From Pleurotus djamor (Eukaryota > Basidiomycota > Agaricomycetes > Agaricales > Pleurotaceae), in contig JAPEVF010000160.1 of NCBI GenBank assembly GCA_029747585.1, positions 1-64,000 of the forward strand: a stretch of DNA of 64,000 bases, read 5' to 3'. Position numbers and translations under genes: made by a program. The first letter of the stretch is position 1, and every line of letters begins with the position of its first letter. Below the pieces are notes generated by a model. The model ran no database searches. It worked only from the letters and a program-made list of their open reading frames with translations, and was not told the DNA's origin. This document shows positions 1-9,432 of this stretch, piece after piece.

Positions 1-709
1 TTTATGTCTTGAATTTTGAAAACAGTATTCACACCACTGTGCTCATATTTTCTTGCATCCCCCAGCACTTCGCTTCGGAGGAGACCCAAACTCACTTCCT
101 GCCCCACCATCTACATCCATGTAGACGATGTGGAAGGAGCGGAATTTGGTCATGATCTGGTCAGTGAGACGCGTTCTTTATTACTCTCGCCGTTTGGGCG
201 TCGTTCAAATCGGGTTCGCCGTCCCCATGCTTCACTGCATGGGGACGGCGAATTTGATTCCAATGATGCCTGAATGGCGGGCGTGGTGTGGAGTATTGTG
301 GATCTCATTGCCGACGCGGTCTGCTCGTGCATGCACATATATCATCCATCATCATTATCATCATACAAACGTACATACAAACATCATCTTCCTCACTATC
401 ACTCAATCCGTCTTGTTTTCCCGCATACCCCTCATCCATTCGCTGTTCCTCTTGTTTTAATTTGGCATATCGTTAGTAGTTAGTATACCTACCATCCGTT
501 CGTTCCACAAAAGTCCTTAGTCGATTAATCCTTTCTTGGGGGTCCTCATGTAGTATATAACACAATTTTGGATGTATGTTGTATCATGATCAATGTCATT
601 TCTTGATATCATCATCGTCTACTTGAATGAAAGCGAAAAACTCGAAGCGATCGCGATATAAGCTAAGATATAAGTATAGAGTACATTCGAAACGAAAACG
701 AGACGACAT
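1..709. other. Intergenic / 3' flanking region without a supported gene
   Basis: I see no coding region here with recognisable protein character; the open frames are short and have no family resemblance. The right end carries the 3' flank of the DOMON/cytochrome b561 gene on the minus strand. The only distinct structure is the inverted repeat at 208-259, listed separately. Confidence 0.5.
208..259. repeat. Near-perfect foldback (hairpin) inverted repeat
   Basis: The left arm TTCGCCGTCCCCATGC (215-230) and the right arm 237-252 are exact reverse complements over 16 bp, with a 6-base loop TTCACT. The match extends outward for 7 more pairs if three consecutive G:T pairs (212-214 against 253-255) are allowed, giving about 23 paired bases per arm. 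In terms of sequence, the outer parts of the two arms differ only by three G-to-A (C-to-T) transitions. It lies about 450 bp beyond the stop codon of the nearest gene. Its function is unknown; it could be a small foldback element or a source of hairpin RNA. Confidence 0.85.
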
Positions 710-2588
710 CTAGGCTTCCCCTGCTCGAAGAAGAGGAACAGAATGCTCCGGTCTCCTACTGTCTGCGATGTCTTCGCTATCGACCGGGGCGTTGAATACG
801 ACAGTGTCCGCCTCATTCCAACGCGCAGGCGTTTCCTCAGGACGATCAGACAACGCGATATAATTGCCTGGGATGACCTGTGCGCCAGATCGTTCCAGTG
901 CCAGTTGTTTCGGCAAGAACGCGAACCCAACGAGGTAGATAATGGATAGGATCTACGGACACGCAGTAAATGAGTTTTTCCGTATTCGGAAAGAATAGAA
1001 GAAGATGGACGTACGATGACCCAAGCTTGCCATACCCTCCAAATGACGGGTGGTAACGACTGGCTGAGGGAAGATTCCCACTCGTTCAAGCCACTATGGG
1101 TCTGCAAACAGAAAGACGCGTCAGCCATGGGTATTACGTGCGACGCAAGACACCAGAAAAATAGACTGCTTAGTTTCATTGGTTACTTACCTGGAAAACG
1201 GCGAATCCCAAGATCGTCAATCCGAAAACCATGTGGATGATATTTGAGGGAGGGTGTGCGGGACCATCGTGGTTTGGAGGACGAGATTGAATTCGCCGGC
1301 CGAGGAAGACTTGGACGAGGAATAGAGCGTACAAGACGAAACCACAGATCTACAAAATCCGATGTCAGTCAGTTGGCGATGACGACATTGTACTCTATTA
1401 GTATGGAGGATGCTGGCTCGGAGTACTCACCTGATGCGCGTCTCTAAAATGCCCCGAGCCTCTGTTCATCACTGCCAGCGGTCCGAGTAACCACCCCAGC
1501 GTAACCACAGGAACTCCAACAAGCATATTGAATATCCAATGCACTTTGAACCAGTGCTCCGTGATCGTTCGTCCCCATCGGGCGACAAGCGTAGCTAGAG
1601 GCAAGAAGACGAGGAATCCTGCGGAGAGGAGTACGCCGTGTAGTAAAACGAGTTTATCGTGTTTCTCATATGGGCTCTCGTGGACGACTGGAGCCGGTTT
1701 GTGTGGTTCTGCGACGTGAGTATTCGGTTTGGCGGCACCATCGCCTTTGGATATAGAGGGTCGCGAAGACATCGTTTCTTTTGGCGGTGAAACCGGACGT
1801 GTAGGTGCCGCTGGTATGGTAGCCACATCACTGCCGGCTTCTGGAAGGTCTTTCGTTAAATCCAACTCAAAGTGTCCTTGGGCATAGTGCATATGCAGCG
1901 TCTCGTCAGCATCGCCTCCCGAAGGTTGTACATTCGAAACGGCCCATATGTATGGTTCGGAGGTGTGTCCTTGGGGGAGGACCGTCGTGTTCTTTGGAAT
2001 TCTGAACGCGAGAGATTGCCATCCCGGTGGGGCCCACTATGTATAGAAAACTTCGAAGTGAGAAAATGGGTTCATACATCTTCCCGGTGGAAATGATGAG
2101 ATTTGGATTCGGAACTCACAAAGTCAGTTACGTCGTCCACAGTCGCTCTACGGGGTGGGTAGATGACCGTGTGAGGTTCGCGGTACTGTTCAGTGATTCT
2201 TTGGGATATTGAAGTCCGGTTACTGTGGTTCTTCCAGACTATGACCATATGGGAGTTGATCATTCGTTTGCCGAAGCCGCTGAGTACGCATCAAAAGACC
2301 TCAGTCAGCGCCGCCGGGGAGGTGTACGACTGCGAATTGACTCACATAGCCATCCATCCGACTGCTTGGGACTTTGCGGTGAGTTGATCTATTCGCGGAG
2401 GTGGTCGGTTGGTTGACTTGGAAAACGTGCTGCGGACACTCACAATTTACTGAGAACTCATCCACTGTCGCGTTCACGCACAGATGAAAGCCACACCAAG
2501 AATCACCCTTGATAGCAAGCGCTACCGGGAGGAAGTATGACGACAGCCACAGGGCTAGTATACAACGGAACGAGGGACACGGGAGCAT
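710..2588 (-). CDS. DOMON domain / cytochrome b561 ferric-reductase-like membrane protein
   Basis: A multi-exon gene. It starts with a signal peptide (MLPCPSFRCILALWLSSYF, then ALA) on an exon ending near 2450. A DOMON segment follows at about 2100-2270 (INSHMVIVWKN, then ISQR), the usual extracellular haem- or sugar-binding fold. The cytochrome b561 part has transmembrane helices with conserved histidines: LLHGVLLSAGFLVFLPL and FKVHWIFNMLVGV (1500-1660), and then CGFVLYALFLVQVFLGRR and IIHMVFGLTILGFAVF (1190-1350). The C-terminal tail is cytosolic and polar and ends LLRAGEA. Fungal proteins of this layout are thought to move electrons across a membrane, but the substrate is unknown. The exact exon borders between 930 and 1190 are my inference. 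Confidence 0.85.
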
Positions 2589-2877
2589 GATGGGGAGGAA
2601 AAGGAAGGGTGGGTGAGATCAGGGAGGCGTAGCAGGTCGTTTATAAAGGCCTGTGAGCATCGTATGTCCATTAAGCGTTTCATCATTGGACGTTGACAAG
2701 AGGCTGAATTGAGGAATTCACAGTTGCCCCTTCCTGCCAAACGGAGACGACCCTGCGTGAAGCCGTGAAGAAACATCTCAGCGGCATAAAAGAGAGCTTT
2801 TGACGCCTCTAATGTTTGTTTTTTATTCTCACAGACTTATGATACATCCCCTGATACCCCTTTTACTGGTAAAAAAT
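2589..2877. other. Intergenic spacer (promoter of the DOMON gene and 3' flank of the NDK gene)
   Basis: No coding signal was seen. Both neighbours are on the minus strand, so this stretch should hold the upstream region of the DOMON/b561 gene and the 3' untranslated region of the nucleoside diphosphate kinase gene. Confidence 0.4.
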
Positions 2878-3582
2878 CTACTCAAAGATCCAGGACTCCA
2901 TGGCGCTGGCCCATTGGGTGACGCCCTCGGGGAACCACCTGAAAAGTGATGTGAATGAATGAAGATCGGTCGCGATAAGTCGAGCAAAGTGAACGTACAA
3001 AGCGATCTCCTTCTCAGCACTCTCGACCGAATCGGAACCGTGGCAGATGTTGCGACCAACAGCAAGACAATAGTCACCGCGGATGGAGCCTATTGGATTC
3101 GTCAGCTGCGTCCATGTTGCCTGATGCCGTACGCAAGCAAAGAGGCCATACCGATTGGGGAAGCGAGAGGGTTAGTAGCACCGAGCATGACACGACCCGT
3201 CTTTACGGCATCAAGACCTTGCCAGACCATGCAGACAACGGGTCCAGAAGCCATGTACTTGATCAAGCCGGGGAAGAAAGGCTTGCCCTTGAGATCAGCA
3301 TAGTCTGCGACGCGTTATCGAGGTCAACATCAGACATCAGCGCGATCAACGACGAGTACCATGGAAGACTTACGGTTCTCGAGGTGCTCTGGGGTTGCCT
3401 GGGTCATTTTGAGGGCAATCAACTTGTATCCACGCTCCTCAAATCTGGCGATGATCTTTCCGACGAGGTTGCGTTGAACGCCGTCGGGCTATTGGATGTT
3501 GGCGTCAATCAGCGACGATCTCCTCAGAGAGGGCAGGACAGCCTACCTTGATCATGATGTAGGTGCGTTCTTGGACAGACAT
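2878..3582 (-). CDS. NDK1: Nucleoside diphosphate kinase
   Basis: This enzyme passes the gamma phosphate from ATP to other nucleoside diphosphates through a phosphohistidine and so balances the NTP pools. The first exon (36 nt) encodes [12 protein letters not shown]. After an intron it continues as the family core [20 protein letters not shown]. The catalytic histidine is in GRNICHGSD (about 3030-3060), and the protein ends [12 protein letters not shown] followed by TAG at 2878. The reading frame is complete over several short introns and the length fits the roughly 150-residue family. It is divergent from the QCR7 gene, with 173 bp between start codons. Confidence 0.95.
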
Positions 3583-3755
3583 TGTTGTTGAAGGCGAATT
3601 CGGTTGAAGGATATCTTGGTCGATCAAGAGGNTTTTTATAACATCGATTGGTAGCCCCTGTCTCTCCTAGTCCTTTCAATCCAAGCAGGCACAAACAATG
3701 AAAGCCGACCCCGACACTTTCCGCGCGCTTTGGAGACTTGCAACTCTTAGACAAA

Positions 3756-4294
3756 ATGTTTGGTCCCCTCGGCCTCTCGCTCGCTCCCCAAATCAAAGCT
3801 TCTCGCACTCTTTCAAAGTACCTCAAGCCCGTCGCAGCTTGGTATGCGAACCTCGCGGGTTACCGAAGGATGGGCTTCAAATATGACGACCTCCGTATGT
3901 CTGAATTTCTCTGGCTATTTCACCGGCTTATCCCCTCATCTTCATAGTCGTCGAGGAACGTGATGATGTTCAGCGGGTACGAACGACCTATACACACACC
4001 TGCATGACCTATACTCATACTCCCACAAGGCACTCTCCCGTTTGACCCCTGCTCAAGGTTACGACCGCATCTTCCGCATCCGACGGGCAGTACAGGCTAG
4101 TGTCCTGCACAAAGACTTGCCTAAAGAACAGTGGATTAAGCCCGAAGAGGTGTGCATTACTTGGATCCCGTGCCTCCCAGCTACTTAACCTCTCAATCCA
4201 GGATGTTCGGTACTTGAAGCCCCACGTAGACAACGTTGCTGCCGAGAACGCAGAGAGGAGTGCTTGGGACCACGTCACTGTATCGAAGAAGTAG
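3756..4294 (+). CDS. QCR7: Cytochrome bc1 complex (complex III) subunit 7
   Basis: This is the 14 kDa ubiquinol-cytochrome c reductase subunit, which sits on the matrix side of complex III beside cytochrome b. The start exon reads [18 protein letters not shown], then [20 protein letters not shown]. Later exons give [44 protein letters not shown] and a C-terminal [16 protein letters not shown]. These match the family in order and in size (about 125 residues). I chose ATG 3756 because it gives the usual family N-terminus; upstream in-frame codons lack ATG. Introns are about 50 bp. Confidence 0.95.
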
Positions 4295-4472
4295 ATTACC
4301 ATAGTCATAGTCCATCCATCTCAGCTTGTAGTGGCATAATTGAGGCTATAGAGAGACTTGACTTTATTGCCAGCCCATTTGAGAGTCGACCCAAACACGA
4401 ACAAATTTAGACGACGCGCTCTCTTCAGTACTTACTACCGCCGTCACGCGTCCCTCTTTCATCTCGACCACC

Positions 4473-6384
4473 ATGGTCAAATCACTGTACGTAGCGTCCT
4501 ACAGAACTTGCTCGCTCGCTTACACAGAGGAAACGCGACAGTCCTACGACCACCAATGAACGTGCCTCATCCATCCAAATAGCGCGTTCAGAAACCACTC
4601 CTTCCTTCATAATCGACAGTACCAACAAATCCTATAGACATCAATACTCCAATATATACTTTGTTCGTCTTGGAAAACTACGAGACTTTGTCTTGGGGAG
4701 GGCGCAAGAGAAATGGAAGGATATAGAGGGTGCGTTATGAGTCCTCCTCAGAATCCCTTGGTTTTGAACAATGACATTTGGATATCAGGCAACCCCGTGA
4801 TGATTCCTCGTGTCCTTGAGGTTGAAAAAGGACAGCTATGCTACATCGTCGGTACCGTGTATATGGAAATGCCTTTGAAGCCTAATGTGCTTGAGGATAT
4901 TGCCAAGGATGTACGTGCATTCCATTCGTCTTTCGTGTTCTTTTCTAATAACTATGCTGCGTACATCAGCGTTCCATCTTACCTCCCGCTCCGCGCCCAA
5001 AAATATGCTCTCCGGAGGATACCATCTCACTGGAAGATGAATCAGGGCGCATCACGCTTGTGGGTGAAAGGCTCAAGAAGATGCCACTTCTCACAGGCAT
5101 CGTGATTGGTGTCCTTGGTATCGAAACTCCGAATGGCGAATTCGAGGTCGCGGATGTATGTTTTCCTGGTATGCCTCCTCAGGAATCATCTCTCGCACCA
5201 GAGGCATCATCCTCTTCAACAAAGATGGACGTCGACATGGATTTGAAGCCTCCACCAGATGAATGGGTAGGTCTGGTCTCCGGACTCGACATCGGGCCAT
5301 CTTCCCTATCAGATATTCTCGTGCATATGCTTGTAGAATATCTTGCCGGCGAGAATGGTGGCCCACGAGATCAAGCATCGGCCGCACAAATAACTCGTCT
5401 CATCATCGCTGGGAACTCGCTGGCCCCAGTCGAGCTAGATTCACAAATCGACAATATGTCACTAGACGACAAGAAACATGTAAGCAACGAAAATACCTCT
5501 TCCCTCGCCCTTCTGAAATAACAACAATACCCATGTCACAGCAACGCCGAGGCCACGAGTCAACATCCTTTTCGCCCCACCCCGTCCGAACGCTTGCTTC
5601 CCATCTCCTCGACATATCCCAGGCCATGCCCGTTCACATCCTTCCAGGGCCCAATGACCCCTCAGGCTGTATACTTCCGCAGCAACCCTTCCCTCGGTCC
5701 ATGCTTGGCAGTGCAGCTATTTGCGAAACCAACCCAACATGGCTTCATCTCGAAGTAGGATCTGGCGAAGAAGCCGAGGAAAACGAGGAGGTACCATCAA
5801 CATCGCCATCTACACCCGATCACACACTATCTCGCAAATTCCTTGTGACCTCAGGTCAAACTTTGGATGACATGTTCAAGTACCTCGAGTCGCCTCCTCA
5901 CACGCGTTTGTCAATATTAGAGAATACACTCAAATGGCGGCATATGGCGCCCACGGCACCTGATACGCTATGGTGTCATCCGTATTTCGAGTCGGATCCA
6001 TTCATCTTGCCAGAAACGCCTGATGTTTACGTTGTGGGCTGTCAGCAACGTTTCGGGACGCGTCTGATATCGGAAGACGATCCAATCACGAAAAAGAAAA
6101 CATGTCGAATCATTATGGTTCCTAATTTCTCTGAAACGGGTATTTTGGTTCTATTGAATATGCGGACGCTACAAGTCAAGACGGTGCGGTTTGTGGCGAA
6201 GGGTGCGGGTGGACGAAAAGGTGGTGAACGGGAGGGTGGTGAGTCACTGATACGACGCGTGGTTGCTTGGTTGATTAAGAGACTTGTAGCGCAGGATCAG
6301 AAATCTCAGAACGGTGGGCAGCCGACCCCGACCCAGATACCGGCCTCGGATAGTAGTGGTCAGATGGATTCGGAGGGAATATGA
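4473..6384 (+). CDS. POLD2: DNA polymerase delta small (B) subunit
   Basis: This is the regulatory subunit of replicative DNA polymerase delta (yeast Pol31/HYS2, fission yeast Cdc1), a nuclear protein with an OB fold and an inactive phosphoesterase fold. The first coding exon is only 14 nt (MVKSL...). After a 43-bp intron the frame reads KRDSPTTTNERASS, then YFVRLGKLRDFVLGRAQ and IVGTVYMEMPLKPNVLEDIAKD, all typical of the OB domain. The middle has TLVGERLKKMPLLTGIVIGVLG. The long last exon (from about 5540) carries ASHLLDISQAMPVHILPGPNDP, FESDPFILPETPDVYVVG and IIMVPNFSETGILVL. It ends at TGA 6384. It converges on SNF8 with about 130 bp between them. Confidence 0.93.
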
Positions 6385-6514
6385 CCGCCAATCCTCGGAT
6401 ACTTGGATGGCAAGGCCGCCGCCTCGACGTTTGGGGCCCTGCTGCTCCTGCACGGGATGGGACACGCAGTACTGGAGACAGCAGAGTAGATCATGGGTAA
6501 TGAATAGACCCTCC

Positions 6515-7267
6515 TTATTCGTCCCATTGCATAGCCGACGGTACCCAATAAGCTACTCCAACCGTTTCGTCCTGTTCGTCTATCCAGCACAAGCCATCGC
6601 GAAGGAGCATGTTGTCGAGCGCAGTCTGTGCACGCTCCCTTGTCCAGCCCGCACGTTGCACGAGTAAGTCCACCACAACTCTACCTCCGCCTTCCTGGGC
6701 CAATCCAAGTACGACGGCCTGGTCGCGATCGAGTTCCTTAACTACGCTTCTGACCATCTTCCTACCACCCAGTTCTACAACTTCATATCCTGCTCCGAGT
6801 GGTTGTAGCATCTTAATGCTGCGCACCACATCAGCTTCCGTTATAACGCCCGTGTCAACACCGCGCAATTTGCTCACTAGGCGGATGAGTTCTGCGAGCT
6901 CGATGATACCACCATTTCGGTCCCTCGTGCTAATGCAAACATCCACAATCTGCACACCCAATTCATACTGCCAGTCCCCTAGCCCTAATAGCTCCGCCCA
7001 CCAACCGCCTTTTCGGGGGCCGGCGAGTGGATCAACGCCTATGGATAAACACATCTGCTGGAATGCATGTCGGAAGGCAGGATCATTCTTGATCGTTTCA
7101 CGATGCGTGGAGGCAAAATGAGTTAGCGCTGTGCGAAATTGGTTGAGTTGGGAGTGGAGGTGGTCTATTTGGGATTTGGAAAGCGCATTGGAAAGTTCTG
7201 CGAAAGATCGTTTGGATTGTTCGTGTCTCTCGAATGCCCCAAGACCGACGCCGCCTAGTCTGTGCAT
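6515..7267 (-). CDS. SNF8: ESCRT-II subunit SNF8/VPS22
   Basis: A single-exon gene of 250 codons; family members have about 230-260 residues. ESCRT-II (VPS22, VPS25, VPS36) acts on endosomes to sort ubiquitinated cargo into multivesicular bodies. The N-terminus MHRLGGVGLGAFERHEQSK is the family hallmark. It is followed by a coiled-coil region and then two winged-helix domains, with PLAGPRKGGWWAELLGLGDW, RNGGIIELAELIRLVSKLRG and a C-terminal GLCWIDEQDETVGVAYWVPS. The lack of introns is unusual compared with its neighbours. It shares a short convergent spacer with the polymerase delta subunit gene. Confidence 0.95.
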   Translation of the reverse strand: MHRLGGVGLGAFERHEQSKRSFAELSNALSKSQIDHLHSQLNQFRTALTHFASTHRETIKNDPAFRHAFQQMCLSIGVDPLAGPRKGGWWAELLGLGDWQYELGVQIVDVCISTRDRNGGIIELAELIRLVSKLRGVDTGVITEADVVRSIKMLQPLGAGYEVVELGGRKMVRSVVKELDRDQAVVLGLAQEGGGRVVVDLLVQRAGWTRERAQTALDNMLLRDGLCWIDEQDETVGVAYWVPSAMQWDE

Positions 7268-7427
7268 GGGAGAGCGGACGAACAGGGTGGTTGCTGACTA
7301 ATTCGCAACCCTGCCCCCTAGGGCGCTCCTAAGATGTGGTGAGTTCATCTCGATTTCGCGCTTTGTTCGCGTTCGCATTGAATCTCATGAAGAATACTTT
7401 TTTCTTCTATGCGCAGTCGCTGACCCA

Positions 7428-7727
7428 GTGTTTAGGTTACTACTCAACATTGACGTGGAGTCCGTGTGTATCGAATCCGACAGCAAAAAACAAAAAGTCC
7501 TCACGGCGCCTCACTGCAAGATGGCGTGTCCTCGGCATCCCCGAGTCGACGAATTAAGCGAGACGACTTACACTTTCCTCGAGGCCATCATTCGCTTCGG
7601 TCAGCTGATAAAGTCTCGCCTAGCTGGATCTCCTCAAGTCACAGATGTCCTTCACTATGCCCCATTCAGGAACGTCTGTGAACATCTGAAGTTTAGCGTG
7701 GGCGAAACAGAAAGTTTCTATAAATAA
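7428..7727 (+). CDS. Uncertain hypothetical open frame
   Basis: The stretch 7268-8330 between SNF8 and the cupredoxin has no recognisable gene. The best candidate is this open frame, FRLLLNIDVESVCIES then LSETTYTFLEAIIRFGQLIK, possibly joined to an upstream mini-exon ending near 7336 (a GTGAGT donor at about 7337 and a GCAG acceptor near 7416). The frame ends at TAA 7725-7727, and downstream pieces contain stop codons. I do not recognise it. It could be a small species-specific protein, a decayed gene or part of a 5' untranslated region. Confidence 0.2.
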   Translation: MFRLLLNIDVESVCIESDSKKQKVLTAPHCKMACPRHPRVDELSETTYTFLEAIIRFGQLIKSRLAGSPQVTDVLHYAPFRNVCEHLKFSVGETESFYK

Positions 7728-8330
7728 GTATTAGGGTGTTTCACTTGTCTGTGATAACGGCAGTTGTGATTTACAGGCTTCCTGAGAATGGTATCATCAC
7801 TACTGGGTGCCCGATGAGAGTACGTCAACTGCGATTTCTCTCTACGGAGGTTCTTTTTCTCACCTTGTCGTCAAGGCTGTTGACCTCACTCTACGGCTAC
7901 CCATGGCACTCGTCTCAACAAGCTAATATCAGTCCCCACAATTCGTGTGTTCGTCAGTGATGACAGGACGTCTCGGTCTCCGACAAAAACATTACTGCTT
8001 CGGGCACGCGATATCATTGGTCCTTCGAAATTAGCTCATGGAACTCAATTGTCGTATTCCTGTCCATTTCATCGATCGAACAGACCACATCAGCGCCCCC
8101 TTCTCCCGTCAACCCCTTGAGAAAACACTTTCCCACTTTGCTGGGAAATTGAGCTCGGGATATGGGTATCCTTCTCTTCCGTGGCTAAATTCGCTCGCAC
8201 TTCTCTCCGCAGTATTGATATCTGGAATACTATTTGAAGACAGCGTCTCGGCGTGGTTGTTCGACACGACTTTCCCTTTCCCAGTCACGACTATTTTCTG
8301 AATCCCCCTTCGTCTTACGAATCGACTACG

Positions 8331-9329
8331 ATGTTGTTCAAGACTGCTGCAACTTTGATGACANTGCTGCCNGGCTTTGCCGCCGCCCAGTATGGTTATG
8401 GCGCGCCCGCCGACAGTGGTTCGACCAGCACCTCCGCCGCCCCTGCTGCCGCCCCAAGTGGTCAAGTCAATGTGAGTAGCTACGCGCTTTGACACTCCCG
8501 CTCGTACTTACCCACCTTAGATCAACGTCGCCGATGGTGGAAACTTCGTTTTCAGCCCAGCCAACGTGACGGCCTCGAATGGCACCATTGTCAACTTCAT
8601 CTTCCCCAAGTTCGTTTCTCAAGTTATGCCAGCCTAAAATAACCGCTAATTTATTCGTGTCTACCACAGCCCAGGAGCAGGCATTTCCCACTCTGTCACC
8701 CAATCGTCGTTTGCCAGTCCCTGCACATACCTCGCAGCAAGCTCAAACAACTCGGCGGGCTTCGATTCCGGATTGACAGCAGGGACAACCTTCAGCATCA
8801 CCATCACCGATGATACCAAGCGTGAGTACATCACATGTACATCTTACCGTATCCTCAATACTGATGATTCTTTTTCAATCCCCATAGCAATCTGGTTCCA
8901 TTGCAAATTCGTACGTTTATACGATGATCTGTTCGCGTTAGTCATTTAGTTTCTCACCAAACATCTTTATTTTTAGCCGACACATTGTGGGTTTGGAATG
9001 GTTGGATCTATCAACGCCCCGTCAACCGGCAACACCCACGACGCATTTGTGGCAGCGGCTATGGCCATTGGCGCCAACGAGCAGAACGTGAGCATCCCCC
9101 CTCACCGTACCCGTATACCTACCTGATTCCCCATCCCCAGGAACCTGATAACGGCCCAGTAACGGGCGGCTTTGGCGCTATGGCGACTGCCGCGCCCTCG
9201 ACATCGACACAAGCAGCCGGCGGCTCCAGTGGCGGCTCCAGCGGCGGTTCTGGAAACGGTGCCCTCCGAACTGGAGTCAATCTCGCGGTCACTCTCTTCG
9301 CTGTCGCTATCGCCGTTTCGCTAGCATGA
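8331..9329 (+). CDS. GPI-anchored cupredoxin (extracellular serine-rich protein)
   Basis: A secreted, probably cell-wall-bound blue-copper-like protein, a class common in basidiomycetes. It has a signal peptide (MLFKTAATLMT..., then FAAAQ) and an Ala/Ser/Pro linker. The single plastocyanin-like domain has INVADGGNFVFSPANVTA and a first ligand histidine in GISHSVTQSSF. The C-terminal ligand loop is IWFHCKFPTHCGFGMVGSIN, with Cys, His and Met in the usual order. A Gly/Ser-rich linker (about 9215-9265) and a hydrophobic tail LAVTLFAVAIAVSLA ending at TGA 9329 fit a GPI-anchor signal. There are at least five exons. Two N characters lie in the signal peptide codons. Its role (copper binding, wall structure) is inferred from the family. 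Confidence 0.9.
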
Positions 9330-9432
9330 GAAGCTTAGTTTATTTCTTGTCCACTTCTTGTTATTCCCGCGTAGAAAATTGTGTTGAATGCATCCGCGCC
9401 CATTTATTTTTGGTTCATTGTACAGGTTGTAA

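Noticed and set aside
208..259. Hairpin as a bacterial-type intrinsic terminator
   Set aside because: The window is eukaryotic (introns, fungal gene families), and no T-tract follows the stem, so a rho-independent terminator makes no sense.
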